A stretch of DNA of 64,000 nt from Nocardia wallacei (lineage in GTDB: Bacteria > Actinomycetota > Actinomycetes > Mycobacteriales > Mycobacteriaceae): assembly GCF_014466955.1 (NCBI RefSeq), contig NZ_AP023396.1, positions 1,116,001-1,180,000 on the forward strand. Direction: 5' to 3'. Numbering within the stretch: position 1 is the stretch's first letter; each line of letters starts with the position of its first letter. The notes under the pieces are model-generated. The model saw only the letters and a list, made by a program, of their open reading frames with translations. It did no database searches and was not told where the DNA came from. This document shows, in pieces, positions 37,266 through 47,623 of this stretch. The position numbers and the translations under genes are program-made.

Positions 37266-38255
37266 TCACGCCGCCCGGCGCGCCGGTTCGCTCCGGTAAC
37301 GCGAGGGCTCGCCGTCGATGTGCAGCGCCTTCCACAGCAGCTTCGCCGGGGCAGGCAGCAGGCCGAGATCGTCGACCAGTTTGCGGACGTCGTCGAAGTA
37401 GCCCGAGAGGATCTTGCGAGAGGCCGGCCCGCGCCAGAACGCCTCCTCTATCACCTCGCGCGGAATGTCGAACCGGCGGGCGAACGAGCGTGGCGGCGTC
37501 ATGATCTCGCCCGCCAGCCACCGCATCGCGAGTGGGAAGGCCAACGCGCACAGCGCTTTTCCGGGAATGCCCATCCGCTCGATGTGCGCGGTGAGGTACT
37601 CGTGGGCGAACGAGATGTGCCGCGCCTCCTCGGCGATGTGGATCTGCATGGTGCGCAGCACCGCCGGCGGCATGTTGGCGTCGGCGCGGATGACCGCCTT
37701 CTGATAGTGGTCGATCGGTTCCTCACCGCCGAGTATGCCGATGAACAGAATGACGTGCGCGTACCCGCCCGCCACGCCGATCAGCGGCGACAGCGCCCGG
37801 AACACCGGCCGCATCCCGGGCACGTCCACGCCGATGCGGTTCACCAGTTCCTGGAACATCTGGATGTGGTTGCACTCTTCGGTCATCTCGTGCAGGCAGT
37901 ACCGGAACTCGGGAGATCCGTTGGGCAGCTTCATGATGTACTGCATCAGCCCGCGGATCAGCACGCTCTCGAACGCCGCCCCCACCTTGATCACGTTGGA
38001 GATGCGCCATTTGCCGATCTCGATCTGCTGCCGCAGCGGCAACTCCCGATACCAGCGGGTGGCGCCGAGCGGGTCGATCTCCGGATCGAGCACCCAGCGC
38101 GGGTCGTCCGGGTCGATCGCCAGTTCCGGACTGTCCCAATCGATGTCGAGATACGGGTCGAAACGCCGATGCACCGACCCCTCGGACAGCGCCGCCAACG
38201 CCTGCGCGTACTCGGGCGTGATCGGGCCGGTGTGCATGGTGTCGGACAACGTCAT
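37266..38255 (-). CDS. AurF-like diiron oxygenase
   Basis: A 329-residue ferritin-like protein of the p-aminobenzoate N-oxygenase (AurF, PF11583) family. Likely iron ligands are Glu96 (GAAFESV), the EExxH motif at 126-130 (TEECNHIQMF), His206 (MQIHIAEE) and the second EExxH at 209-213 (EEARHISFAHEY). The ATG at 38255 follows AGGAGG. Some family members oxidise arylamines to nitro compounds; the substrate here is unknown. It is divergent from lpqU. Confidence 0.85.
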   Translation of the reverse strand: MTLSDTMHTGPITPEYAQALAALSEGSVHRRFDPYLDIDWDSPELAIDPDDPRWVLDPEIDPLGATRWYRELPLRQQIEIGKWRISNVIKVGAAFESVLIRGLMQYIMKLPNGSPEFRYCLHEMTEECNHIQMFQELVNRIGVDVPGMRPVFRALSPLIGVAGGYAHVILFIGILGGEEPIDHYQKAVIRADANMPPAVLRTMQIHIAEEARHISFAHEYLTAHIERMGIPGKALCALAFPLAMRWLAGEIMTPPRSFARRFDIPREVIEEAFWRGPASRKILSGYFDDVRKLVDDLGLLPAPAKLLWKALHIDGEPSRYRSEPARRAA

Positions 38256-38387
38256 CGGTGCCTCCTGAACCTCGAGTGGCCGCCGCCGGAACGCGCCGGG
38301 TCGGTGTGCCGGATCTCGTCTTCGAGGATACGTGGGACTCGGAGTCCCACACAACCACCACCACCGGAATATCTGGATGATGGAGAG

Positions 38388-40573
<2,186 letters not shown>

Positions 40574-40675
40574 TACGGTCGGAGCTGTCGTCATGCGGCG
40601 CGCGTGCCGGGGCCGGATGGTCACGACGGGATCCACGCGCGCCGCCCCGCAGGCAGCCGATTTCCGAGGTGTGAG

Positions 40676-41317
40676 ATGACCGAGCGACGGGCGCGCGGTG
40701 CCAGTCCGTCCGGGCGCGGGGACCGCCGCACCTCGCGGACGACCCGGTCGCGTCCCGACAAGCCGGTCACCGGGTCCACCCCCGCGGCTCGCACCGCCGC
40801 CGGAAAGCGGGCCGCGCAGCGCCGCACCGCGACCGGAGGTTCGCGGGCGGCCCGCGCCCGCGCCGCCCGCGACAAGCACGAGCGCAAGATCCTGGGCCTG
40901 TCCACCGGCCGTGCGGTCATCCTGGCGGCCGTACTGTGCGCGCTGGCACTGACCCTGGCCGTGCCGATGCGCACCTACTTCAGCCAGCGGGCCGAGGCCA
41001 CCCAGCTCGCCCAGGAGCGCCGGGAGTTGGAGGACGACCTGGCCCGCCTGCGCGATCGGCGTGCGCAGCAACAGGATCCGGCCTACATCAAGTCCGAGGC
41101 GCGCGATCGGCTGCGGCTGGTGATGCCCGGCGACACCGCGTACATCGTGCAGGTCCCCGGCATCGAACAACCGCCCGTCCCGGCCCAGGCCACCCGGGAG
41201 CGCCGGCCCGATCCCTGGTACACCGAGCTGTGGCGCAGCATGTCGACACCGCAACCCGCGCCGCAACCCGATCCCGCGGCCGTATCGCCCCCGACCCCCG
41301 AAGGAGCGCCCCGGTGA
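40676..41317 (+). CDS. FtsB/DivIC-like septum formation initiator
   Basis: A 213-residue protein: a basic disordered N-terminus of about 80 residues, one transmembrane helix (AVILAAVLCALALTLAVP), then a coiled coil (QRAEATQLAQERRELEDDLARL). The DivIC-type segment DPAYIKSEARDRLRLVMPGD follows, with a Pro-rich tail. It acts in the FtsL-FtsB-FtsQ divisome. ATG 40676 is chosen, and its TGA overlaps the DUF501 start. It corresponds to M. tuberculosis Rv1024. Confidence 0.9.
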   Translation: MTERRARGASPSGRGDRRTSRTTRSRPDKPVTGSTPAARTAAGKRAAQRRTATGGSRAARARAARDKHERKILGLSTGRAVILAAVLCALALTLAVPMRTYFSQRAEATQLAQERRELEDDLARLRDRRAQQQDPAYIKSEARDRLRLVMPGDTAYIVQVPGIEQPPVPAQATRERRPDPWYTELWRSMSTPQPAPQPDPAAVSPPTPEGAPR

Positions 41318-41850
41318 CAGAGCCCGCCAGCGAGGCCGATCTGGAGATCGTCGCCCGGCAGTTGGGCCGTCCGCCGCGCGGTGTGCTCGGCATCGCCTAC
41401 CGCACCCCGGACGGGCAACCGGCCGTCGTGCGAACCGCGCCGCGGTTGCCCGACGGCACGCCGTTCCCCACGCTGTACTACCTGACCGACCCCCGCCTCA
41501 CCGCCGAGGCGAGTCGGCAGGAGGCGACCGGCGTCATGAAGAGCATGACCGAACGGCTCGGCACCGACGCCGAACTGGCCGCCGCCTACCGTGCCGCGCA
41601 CGAGAGCTATCTGGCCGAGCGCGACGCCATCGAGTCGCTGGGCACCGATTTCAGCGGCGGCGGGATGCCGGAGCGGGTGAAGTGCCTGCACGTACTGATG
41701 GCGCACGCGCTGGCGAAGGGCCCGGGAGTGAATCCGCTCGGCGACGAGGCGGTCGCGCTGGCGGCCGACAACGGCTTGCGCGGTACCGCCGTTCCGGCAG
41801 ACTGGCCGAAGTTCGTGGAGTTGCACCAGGGGAAGGACAGCGATGAGTGA
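41314..41850 (+). CDS. DUF501 family protein
   Basis: A 178-residue protein with the DUF501 pattern: IVARQLGRPPRGVLGIAYR at the N-terminus, PTLYYLTDPRLTAEASRQEA in the middle, and GGMPERVKCLHVLMAHALA with GPGVNPLGDEAV near the end. Function is unknown. It is always next to ftsB-like and ppx genes in this group of bacteria (Rv1025). GTG 41314 follows GAAGGAG and overlaps the ftsB stop; its own end overlaps ppx. Confidence 0.9.
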   Translation: MTEPASEADLEIVARQLGRPPRGVLGIAYRTPDGQPAVVRTAPRLPDGTPFPTLYYLTDPRLTAEASRQEATGVMKSMTERLGTDAELAAAYRAAHESYLAERDAIESLGTDFSGGGMPERVKCLHVLMAHALAKGPGVNPLGDEAVALAADNGLRGTAVPADWPKFVELHQGKDSDE

Positions 41851-42790
41851 CCGGGTGGCCGCCGTCGATTGCGGCACGAATTCGATCCGGTTGCTGATCG
41901 CGGAGGTCGGCGCCGACAAGCGTCTGACCGACGTGCACCGCGAGATGCGGATCGTGCGGCTCGGCCAAGGGGTCGACGCCACCGGCGAACTGCACCCGGA
42001 GGCGATCGAGCGGACCCGGGTGGCGCTGCACGACTACGTGGACCGGATGGTGGACGCCGGTGTCACGCGGGTGCGCATGGTTGCCACCTCCGCCACCCGC
42101 GACGCCCGCAATCGCGACGACTTCTTCGCCATGGCCGCAACGGAATTGGGCCGCGTGGTGCCCGGCGCGCAGGCGGAGGTGATCACCGGCGACGAGGAGG
42201 CCCGGCTGTCGTTCGCCGGTTCGGTCGACGAATTGTCCAGTGCCGAGGGGCCGTTCGTCGTCGTGGATCTCGGCGGCGGGTCCACCGAAGTGGTGCTGGG
42301 CGACAGCACGGGAGTGGAGTCGGCGTACTCCGCCGACATCGGCTGCGTGCGGATCACCGAGCGCTGCCTGCGCGGTAACCCGCCCACCCCCGAAGAGGTC
42401 GCCTCCGCACGGTTTTTCGCCTCTCAGCGGCTGGCACAGGCGTTCGGGGTGGTGCCGGTGGAGCGGGCGCGCACCTGGGTCGGCGTCGCGGGCACCATGA
42501 CCACGCTCGCCGCCGTGGCGCTCGACCTGCCCGAATACGATTCGGAGCAGGTGCATCTCACCCGCATGAGCCTGGAACAGGTACGGGCCGTGTGCAATCG
42601 GCTGATCGCCATGAACCATGACGAGCGTGCCGCACTGGGGCCGATGCATCCCGGCCGCGTCGATGTGATCGGCGGTGGCGCCGTCATCGCCGAGGTGCTC
42701 GCCGACGAGCTGGCCCGCCGGGCGGGCATCGCCGAGCTGATCGTCAGCGAACACGACATCCTCGACGGCATCGCCGCGTCGGTCGCCTGA
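41843..42790 (+). CDS. ppx: Ppx/GppA exopolyphosphatase
   Basis: A 315-residue ASKHA-fold phosphatase. AAVDCGTNSIRLLIAE is the phosphate-1 motif, VVDLGGGSTEVVLG the phosphate-2 motif, and GVAGTMTTLAAVAL and VIGGGAVIAEVLA complete the nucleotide-binding core. It hydrolyses polyphosphate or pppGpp. The length matches the short actinobacterial enzymes (Rv1026). The start overlaps DUF501 by 8 bp. It ends the ftsB-DUF501-ppx operon. Confidence 0.94.
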   Translation: MSDRVAAVDCGTNSIRLLIAEVGADKRLTDVHREMRIVRLGQGVDATGELHPEAIERTRVALHDYVDRMVDAGVTRVRMVATSATRDARNRDDFFAMAATELGRVVPGAQAEVITGDEEARLSFAGSVDELSSAEGPFVVVDLGGGSTEVVLGDSTGVESAYSADIGCVRITERCLRGNPPTPEEVASARFFASQRLAQAFGVVPVERARTWVGVAGTMTTLAAVALDLPEYDSEQVHLTRMSLEQVRAVCNRLIAMNHDERAALGPMHPGRVDVIGGGAVIAEVLADELARRAGIAELIVSEHDILDGIAASVA

Positions 42791-43211
42791 GCGCTCGCGG
42801 TCCCCGGCCCGCACCCCGATCGTGCTGCGGCGCATCGGTTGTCGGGGGGTCGCGTCATGCCCTGTGCGCTGTCGGAATTCCTCGCGGCCGGTATATTGCT
42901 CGCAAGCTGCTGTCCTTCTCAGACAGATGGCACATTCGAGCCATCGGCGGGGATGGGCGTTTTGTCCGGCCGGGGTGATCGCAAGGGGAGGAATGCCGTG
43001 CCGCCGTCGCGCATTCTGGCAAGTTCTCACCGGAAAGCTTGGGCACTATGCCTGCGATCCGCTGATGACCTGAACACTCTGACCGAAATTCAGCTCGGGA
43101 ACTCATGCGTCCAGTTAGTCTGCTGCGGCGGCGCGCCGAAACCCGGCCCGCCGAATCACCGCGACTGCGATCCGGTTGCTGGAGAATTGCGTGCATGGAA
43201 AGGTCGAGTAC
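42791..43211. other. Intergenic region before the peptide transporter
   Basis: About 420 bp with no convincing gene. Short open frames here lack ribosome sites and typical codon use. I looked for riboswitch-like and iron-box sequences and saw none. It presumably carries the transporter promoter and leader. Confidence 0.5.
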
Positions 43212-44678
43212 ATGACCGGAGTGGCCCACCCAGCGCGGCGGGGAGCCGAACGCACCCTGTTCGGGCACCCGATCGGCTTGGTGAACCTGTTCGGAGTCGA
43301 GCTGTGGGAACGGTTCTCGTTCTACGGCATGCTCACGATCCTCGGCTACTACCTGTACTACTCGGCCACCGAGGGCGGGTTGGGGCTGGAGAAGTCCACC
43401 GCCACAGGCATCGTCGGCGCCTACGGCGGCCTGGTGTACCTGTCGACCGTGCTGGGCGGCTGGATCGCCGACCGCGTACTGGGCATGGAGCGCACCGTGT
43501 TCTACGGCGGTGTCGTGGTGGTGGCGGGGCACCTCGCGCTGGCGGTGATCCCGGACCTGGCCGGTGTCGGCGTCGGCCTGGTGCTGGTCGCGCTGGGCAG
43601 CGGCGCGTTGAAGGCGAACGCCTCGTCGCTGGTGGGCACGCTCTACGAGAAGGGCGACGCGCGCTCGGACGGCGGCTTCACCCTGTTCTACCTCGGCATC
43701 AACATCGGCTCGTTCATCGGCCCGCTGATCACCGGACTGTTGCAGACCCACGCCGGTTTCCACTACGGCTTCGGCGCGGCGGCGATCGGCATGGCGCTGG
43801 GTCTGACCCAGTACGTGGTGTTCCGCCGCAATCTGGGCACGCACGGCCGCATCGTGCCGAACCCCCTGCCGCGCAACGGATTCGGTCCCGTGCTCGGGGC
43901 AGTCGCCGCGCTGCTGGTGGTGCTGGCGGTGGCCGTCGCGACCGGATTGCTGACGCTGGACAACCTCTCCGGCGCGACCACCGGTGTCATCGTGATCGCC
44001 GCGATCACCTACTTCGCGATCATGCTCAGCAGCTCGAAGGTGACACCCGTGGAACGCACCCGGGTGCGCGCGTTCATCCCGCTGTTCGTCGCCAATGCCG
44101 TGTTCTGGTCGTTGTTCCAGCAGATCTTCACCGTGCTCGCGGTGTACTCCGACGAGCGGATGAACTGGTCGCTGTTCGGTTGGACCGCGCCGTCGAACTG
44201 GGTCGGTTCGGCGGAGCCGGTCTGGATCATCGTGCTGTCGCCGCTGTTCGCGATCCTGTGGACCCGGCTGGGCGATCGCGCGCCGACGACGCCGCACAAG
44301 TTCGCCTACGGCGTGATCGGCATGGGCGCGGCCTTCCTGCTGTTCGTGGCGCTGGCCGGGTTCGACGGCAAGACGGTGCCGGCGCTGCTGGTGTTCCTCG
44401 TCCTGGGCGGCTTCGCGGTGTCGGAACTGCTGCTGTCGCCCATCGGCCTGGCGGTGACGACTCGGCTTGCGCCCGAAGCCTTCCGGGCCCAGATGATGGC
44501 GCTCTACTTCTTCTCCGTCGCGCTCGGCACCTCGATGTCCGGTGTGCTGTCGAAGTACTACGACCCCGCGCACGAGATCGCCTACTTCGGTACCACCGGC
44601 CTGGTCGCCGTCGCCGTGGGCATCGTGGTCTACTTCTTCGCTCCACGGGTCAGTCGCCTGATGGAGGGAATCCATTGA
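43212..44678 (+). CDS. POT/PTR-family proton-dependent oligopeptide transporter
   Basis: A 488-residue membrane protein with about 14 hydrophobic segments. ELWERFSFYGM near residue 33 is the ExxERFxYYG proton-coupling motif, and LGGWIADRVLGMERT and LFYLGINIGSFIGPLI are further family signatures. It imports di- and tripeptides. ATG 43212 follows GGAAAGG; an upstream in-frame start at 43176 is less supported. A tRNA-Leu gene follows 55 bp downstream. Confidence 0.93.
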   Translation: MTGVAHPARRGAERTLFGHPIGLVNLFGVELWERFSFYGMLTILGYYLYYSATEGGLGLEKSTATGIVGAYGGLVYLSTVLGGWIADRVLGMERTVFYGGVVVVAGHLALAVIPDLAGVGVGLVLVALGSGALKANASSLVGTLYEKGDARSDGGFTLFYLGINIGSFIGPLITGLLQTHAGFHYGFGAAAIGMALGLTQYVVFRRNLGTHGRIVPNPLPRNGFGPVLGAVAALLVVLAVAVATGLLTLDNLSGATTGVIVIAAITYFAIMLSSSKVTPVERTRVRAFIPLFVANAVFWSLFQQIFTVLAVYSDERMNWSLFGWTAPSNWVGSAEPVWIIVLSPLFAILWTRLGDRAPTTPHKFAYGVIGMGAAFLLFVALAGFDGKTVPALLVFLVLGGFAVSELLLSPIGLAVTTRLAPEAFRAQMMALYFFSVALGTSMSGVLSKYYDPAHEIAYFGTTGLVAVAVGIVVYFFAPRVSRLMEGIH

Positions 44679-44733
44679 GCAAACTTTCGGATAATTCCGA
44701 GACGCCCGTACAAGTTTGATAGGTTGACCGGAC

Positions 44734-44807
44734 GCCCCCGTAGCCCAATTGGCAGAGGCAGCGGACTTAAAATCCGTCCAGTGTCGGTTCGATCCCGACC
44801 GGGGGCA
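44734..44807 (+). tRNA. tRNA-Leu (anticodon UAA)
   Basis: Acceptor GCCCCCG pairs with CGGGGGC. The D arm is GTAGCCCAATTGGCAGAGGC, the anticodon loop CTTAAAA gives TAA, and the T arm is GTCGGTTCGATCCCGAC. CCA is not encoded. The variable region is only about five bases, unlike the long arm usual for leucine tRNAs. Confidence 0.93.
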
Positions 44808-45222
44808 CGACGACACAGCAGGTAATCGGTCCTCCCGTCCGGCTGTGTTACATCCCTGTGCGGCCCGCTCGGGGCGCGCGTCCAGCACGGCCGCGACCGT
44901 GTCGGCAGCGCCGCGGCGGATGGTGCAGGCAGTGGCCGGGCCGGGTGTGCGGGCGCGTTCGGCGGGTGCACTTTTCGCCCGCGTTTGTGATCCTCGTCAC
45001 TGTTGCTCGGAGATCGGCGAACTCGGTACTCGCACACGGTGACGCGACGAACGCCGCCACTCCACGGCGAGCGGCTCGCCCGGTTGCCAGGGTGTGGCCG
45101 ACCAGCCAGTTTCCTTGCAGCAAACCAGCTTCCGGAAGCGGGACCGCGCGCGACGAGGCTCGGCCGCCACCGGCGGGAAGGCCCGACAATGAATTCGTCG
45201 ATGGCGGAAAGGACTCGGTGAG
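44808..45222. other. Intergenic region between tRNA-Leu and the prenyltransferase gene
   Basis: About 415 bp. ACACAGC at 44814 and GCTGTGT at 44843 could form a long-loop hairpin ending tRNA transcription. Otherwise I see no convincing gene, repeat or recognised operator. Confidence 0.45.
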
Positions 45223-46305
45223 GTGACGACCGCGGCGGTGCCGAGGGTGGTGGAGTCCCACGTCGTCGGGGACTATCTGGTCGCCACGGCGGAGCGGCTG
45301 GGATTGGGATCCGACGCTGCGGTGGTTCGCGCCGTGGCGGCGAACGCCTGCGGAACGCGACTGCACCCGCTGTGGCCGGACGGGCGGCGGGCCACCATGC
45401 TGACCCTCTCCGGATTCCCGCTCGAGGTGAGCGTGACAGGCGGTCGCGGCGAGGTGATCCCCGCGCTGCGCTATGTCACCGAAATGGCAACCGACCGAAC
45501 CGAATTCGCTACTCGCGCCGCGGCTCAACTGGCCTCGCTCCCGGACCTGGTGGCGCGGTTGCCGCACGGTGACGCGGCGGTCGCCGACCTGCTGCGGTCC
45601 TTCGTCGCGACCGTTTACCCCGATCCGGAAGCGGTGTCCAGGCGGCATCGCTTCGTCACCTGGACCGGTATCACCCATCGCGCCACACTGCCGTGCCACG
45701 CCGCGCATCTCAAGGTCTACGCCAACCTGCGGGCGGTGCCCGGGGCCGTGGACCGGCTGTGCCGGGAGTGGCCCGGGTTCGCCGGATTGGCAACGGTGCC
45801 CGCGGACCAGAAGTTCGTCGGACCGGTCGCGGCCGCGCTGGAGGTGGACGCCGCCGGTGCCCTGACCCACAAGATCTACCTGGCCACGCGGTACAACGAC
45901 CCGGCCGTGCCGGGGGAACTGGTCCGGTATCTCGGCGATCCGGCAGCCGAAATACTGGCCGAGTATGCCCGCTGTGGCGTGGACACCGACCTGGTTCGGC
46001 AATACAACATCGTGCTCTGCCGCGCCTTCCGTGACGGAGTGGGCTCGATGACGCTCTACCTGCTCGCGAAGCGGCGCACCGATGCGACCGAGCCGGTGCG
46101 GGTACTGGCCGCTCGCCATCACGGGAGCACCGCCGCCGTCGATGCGCTCGCCGACGCGGCTGTATCGTCCGGCGCGGAGTGGTTCTACTCGGGCGTGGGA
46201 CTGGGTTTCTCACCGGTCGACGGGATCGATAGGCTCAATGTCTACGGCACCCCCCTGTGGTTCAGCCGGCTCGCGCCGCCCGGGCGAGCCCGAGGTGGGC
46301 GTTGA
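45223..46305 (+). CDS. DMATS-type (ABBA-fold) aromatic prenyltransferase
   Basis: A 360-residue protein. The segment LTLSGFPLEVSVTGG holds the family's conserved glutamate (Glu68), which binds the indole NH in DMATS enzymes. The repeated Lys-x-Tyr diphosphate-binding strands appear as HLKVYANLR and THKIYLATRYN, and the C-terminus has a GVGLGFSPVDG strand. Such enzymes attach dimethylallyl or longer prenyl groups to tryptophan, indoles or tyrosine, without Mg-DDxxD motifs. GTG 45223 is the start. The 3' end overlaps the convergent oxidoreductase gene by 44 bp. The acceptor is unknown. Confidence 0.75.
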   Translation: MTTAAVPRVVESHVVGDYLVATAERLGLGSDAAVVRAVAANACGTRLHPLWPDGRRATMLTLSGFPLEVSVTGGRGEVIPALRYVTEMATDRTEFATRAAAQLASLPDLVARLPHGDAAVADLLRSFVATVYPDPEAVSRRHRFVTWTGITHRATLPCHAAHLKVYANLRAVPGAVDRLCREWPGFAGLATVPADQKFVGPVAAALEVDAAGALTHKIYLATRYNDPAVPGELVRYLGDPAAEILAEYARCGVDTDLVRQYNIVLCRAFRDGVGSMTLYLLAKRRTDATEPVRVLAARHHGSTAAVDALADAAVSSGAEWFYSGVGLGFSPVDGIDRLNVYGTPLWFSRLAPPGRARGGR

Positions 46306-47491
46306 CATGGTCCAGCCGGTGCGCGGAGCGCAGCCGCCGAAGCCGGCTCAGGTCGGCGCCGTAGAGCCGCCCGGCCAGGGCATCGTCGAGCTCGTCGGCA
46401 CCGTAAAGGTAAGGGCGCCCGCCCAATTCGCAGCAGCGTTCGAGGAGGTCGCGAAACACCCCGCGAACGGCGGCGGTGGCGGACGGGTCCCGATCGACCC
46501 AGGTGTAGACGCCCACTCCGATCGACACGGGCGCAGTCGCGGCAGGCGCGAAGGCGAACGGGACGGCGGCGGCGGGACGGCGCACAATCAGCAGATAGAG
46601 CATGGTTCGGGCCCGATCGAGGGGTGGCCGCAGCCGATACTCCTCCACCGCCGCGACCATCGGCGCCAACCGTTCGACGGGTACCAGGTAGTCGGTCCAC
46701 AAACGCACGCGGTCGGCCGTCCGCTCCGGCTCACGATCCCAGGTGAACGGCAGATCCGGCGCTGTCGAGCAGTTCGCGGTGGCGCAGCGCACCGGCTCAT
46801 CGGAGGTCCAGCCGGTGGCGGAGCGGAACCGGTGGCGGCGCACCGACGCCCAGTAGATGTCGACGTCCTCGGAACGTGCGATTCGCTCGGTGTGCTCGAC
46901 GAGTTCGGCGAGGGTGCGATGGCGCGTGCGGTGCACGTGGGCGAAGCGACGGTAGGGCGCCGACCGCAGCACGATCCGCTCGATCAGCCCGACGGTGCCG
47001 AGCCCACCCAGCGCGAAGCGGAACAGCTCCGGATGTGCTGTGCGGGAGCACCACCGGCCGGTGCCGGTCCCGTCGATCAGCCGGATGCGTTCGATGTGAT
47101 CCGTCTGCATGCCGTGGCGCACGGAGGTGACGCCGATACCGCCGACCGACAGCGTGCCACCGACCGACATGTGCAGGTAGTTGGGAAGCACCGGAACCGA
47201 TCGTCCGCGCTGGTTGAGATGTCGCTCGAGGGCGTGCCAGCTCGCTCCCGACGGCACCTCGATCAGGCCTTCACCCAGATCGCGGATGTCACGGGCGTAG
47301 GTGTCGGGCGCATAGGTGACGAGAAGCTCGCCGTCGGTGACGGTCTGGCCGCCGCAGGAATGCCCCGCGCCACGCAGGGTGATCGGTCTGCCCGAGCGGA
47401 GCAGCTCGCCGGGCGATGCGGACGGTATTCGATGCACGGCTCGCGGAACGGCATGTCTCAGGCCGCCGAAATCGGTGGCGAATTCGTCGAT
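46262..47491 (-). CDS. FAD-linked oxidoreductase (PCMH-type FAD domain)
   Basis: About 409 residues. PITLRGAGHSCGGQTVTDG is the FAD-binding PCMH motif, whose His could carry covalent FAD; VGGTLSVGGIGVTSVRHG and GGLGTVGLIERIVLRS follow. The C-terminal part resembles cytokinin-dehydrogenase-like or berberine-bridge-like enzymes. The start is unclear: the family N-terminus (FATDFGGLRHAVPR) lies upstream of GTG 47437, but the only in-frame choices above it are an ATC at 47491 (with GAGG 8 bp before) or a TTG at 47590 without a ribosome site. It probably modifies the product of the convergent prenyltransferase. Confidence 0.75.
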   Translation of the reverse strand: MDEFATDFGGLRHAVPRAVHRIPSASPGELLRSGRPITLRGAGHSCGGQTVTDGELLVTYAPDTYARDIRDLGEGLIEVPSGASWHALERHLNQRGRSVPVLPNYLHMSVGGTLSVGGIGVTSVRHGMQTDHIERIRLIDGTGTGRWCSRTAHPELFRFALGGLGTVGLIERIVLRSAPYRRFAHVHRTRHRTLAELVEHTERIARSEDVDIYWASVRRHRFRSATGWTSDEPVRCATANCSTAPDLPFTWDREPERTADRVRLWTDYLVPVERLAPMVAAVEEYRLRPPLDRARTMLYLLIVRRPAAAVPFAFAPAATAPVSIGVGVYTWVDRDPSATAAVRGVFRDLLERCCELGGRPYLYGADELDDALAGRLYGADLSRLRRLRSAHRLDHVNAHLGLARAARAG

Positions 47492-47539
47492 GACTGACCT
47501 CGCGTGGCTCGATATTCGCGAAATACCGAGTATGTATGC

Positions 47540-47556
47540 TTCCCGTCGCTGGGGAG
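47540..47556 (+). promoter_or_regulatory. TTCCC-N7-GGGA inverted repeat, site A
   Basis: TTCCCGTCGCTGGGGAG lies 68 bp before the start at 47624 and between that gene and the divergent oxidoreductase gene. It is one of four related elements in this block, and is inferred to be a regulator site. Confidence 0.5.
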
Positions 47557-47623
47557 GATCCTGGTCGCCGTCCTCGATAAGGCCCGACAATATGTATCGC
47601 GTAGCCAGGCGGGAAGGATGAGC

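Noticed and set aside
42791..43211. Possible riboswitch (ydaO-like or similar) before the peptide transporter
   Set aside because: GC-rich leader of suitable length, but none of the conserved core segments could be recognised.
42855..44888. A 677-codon open frame antisense to the POT transporter
   Set aside because: Composition is typical of antisense frames in high-GC DNA; the plus-strand transporter has clear POT motifs.
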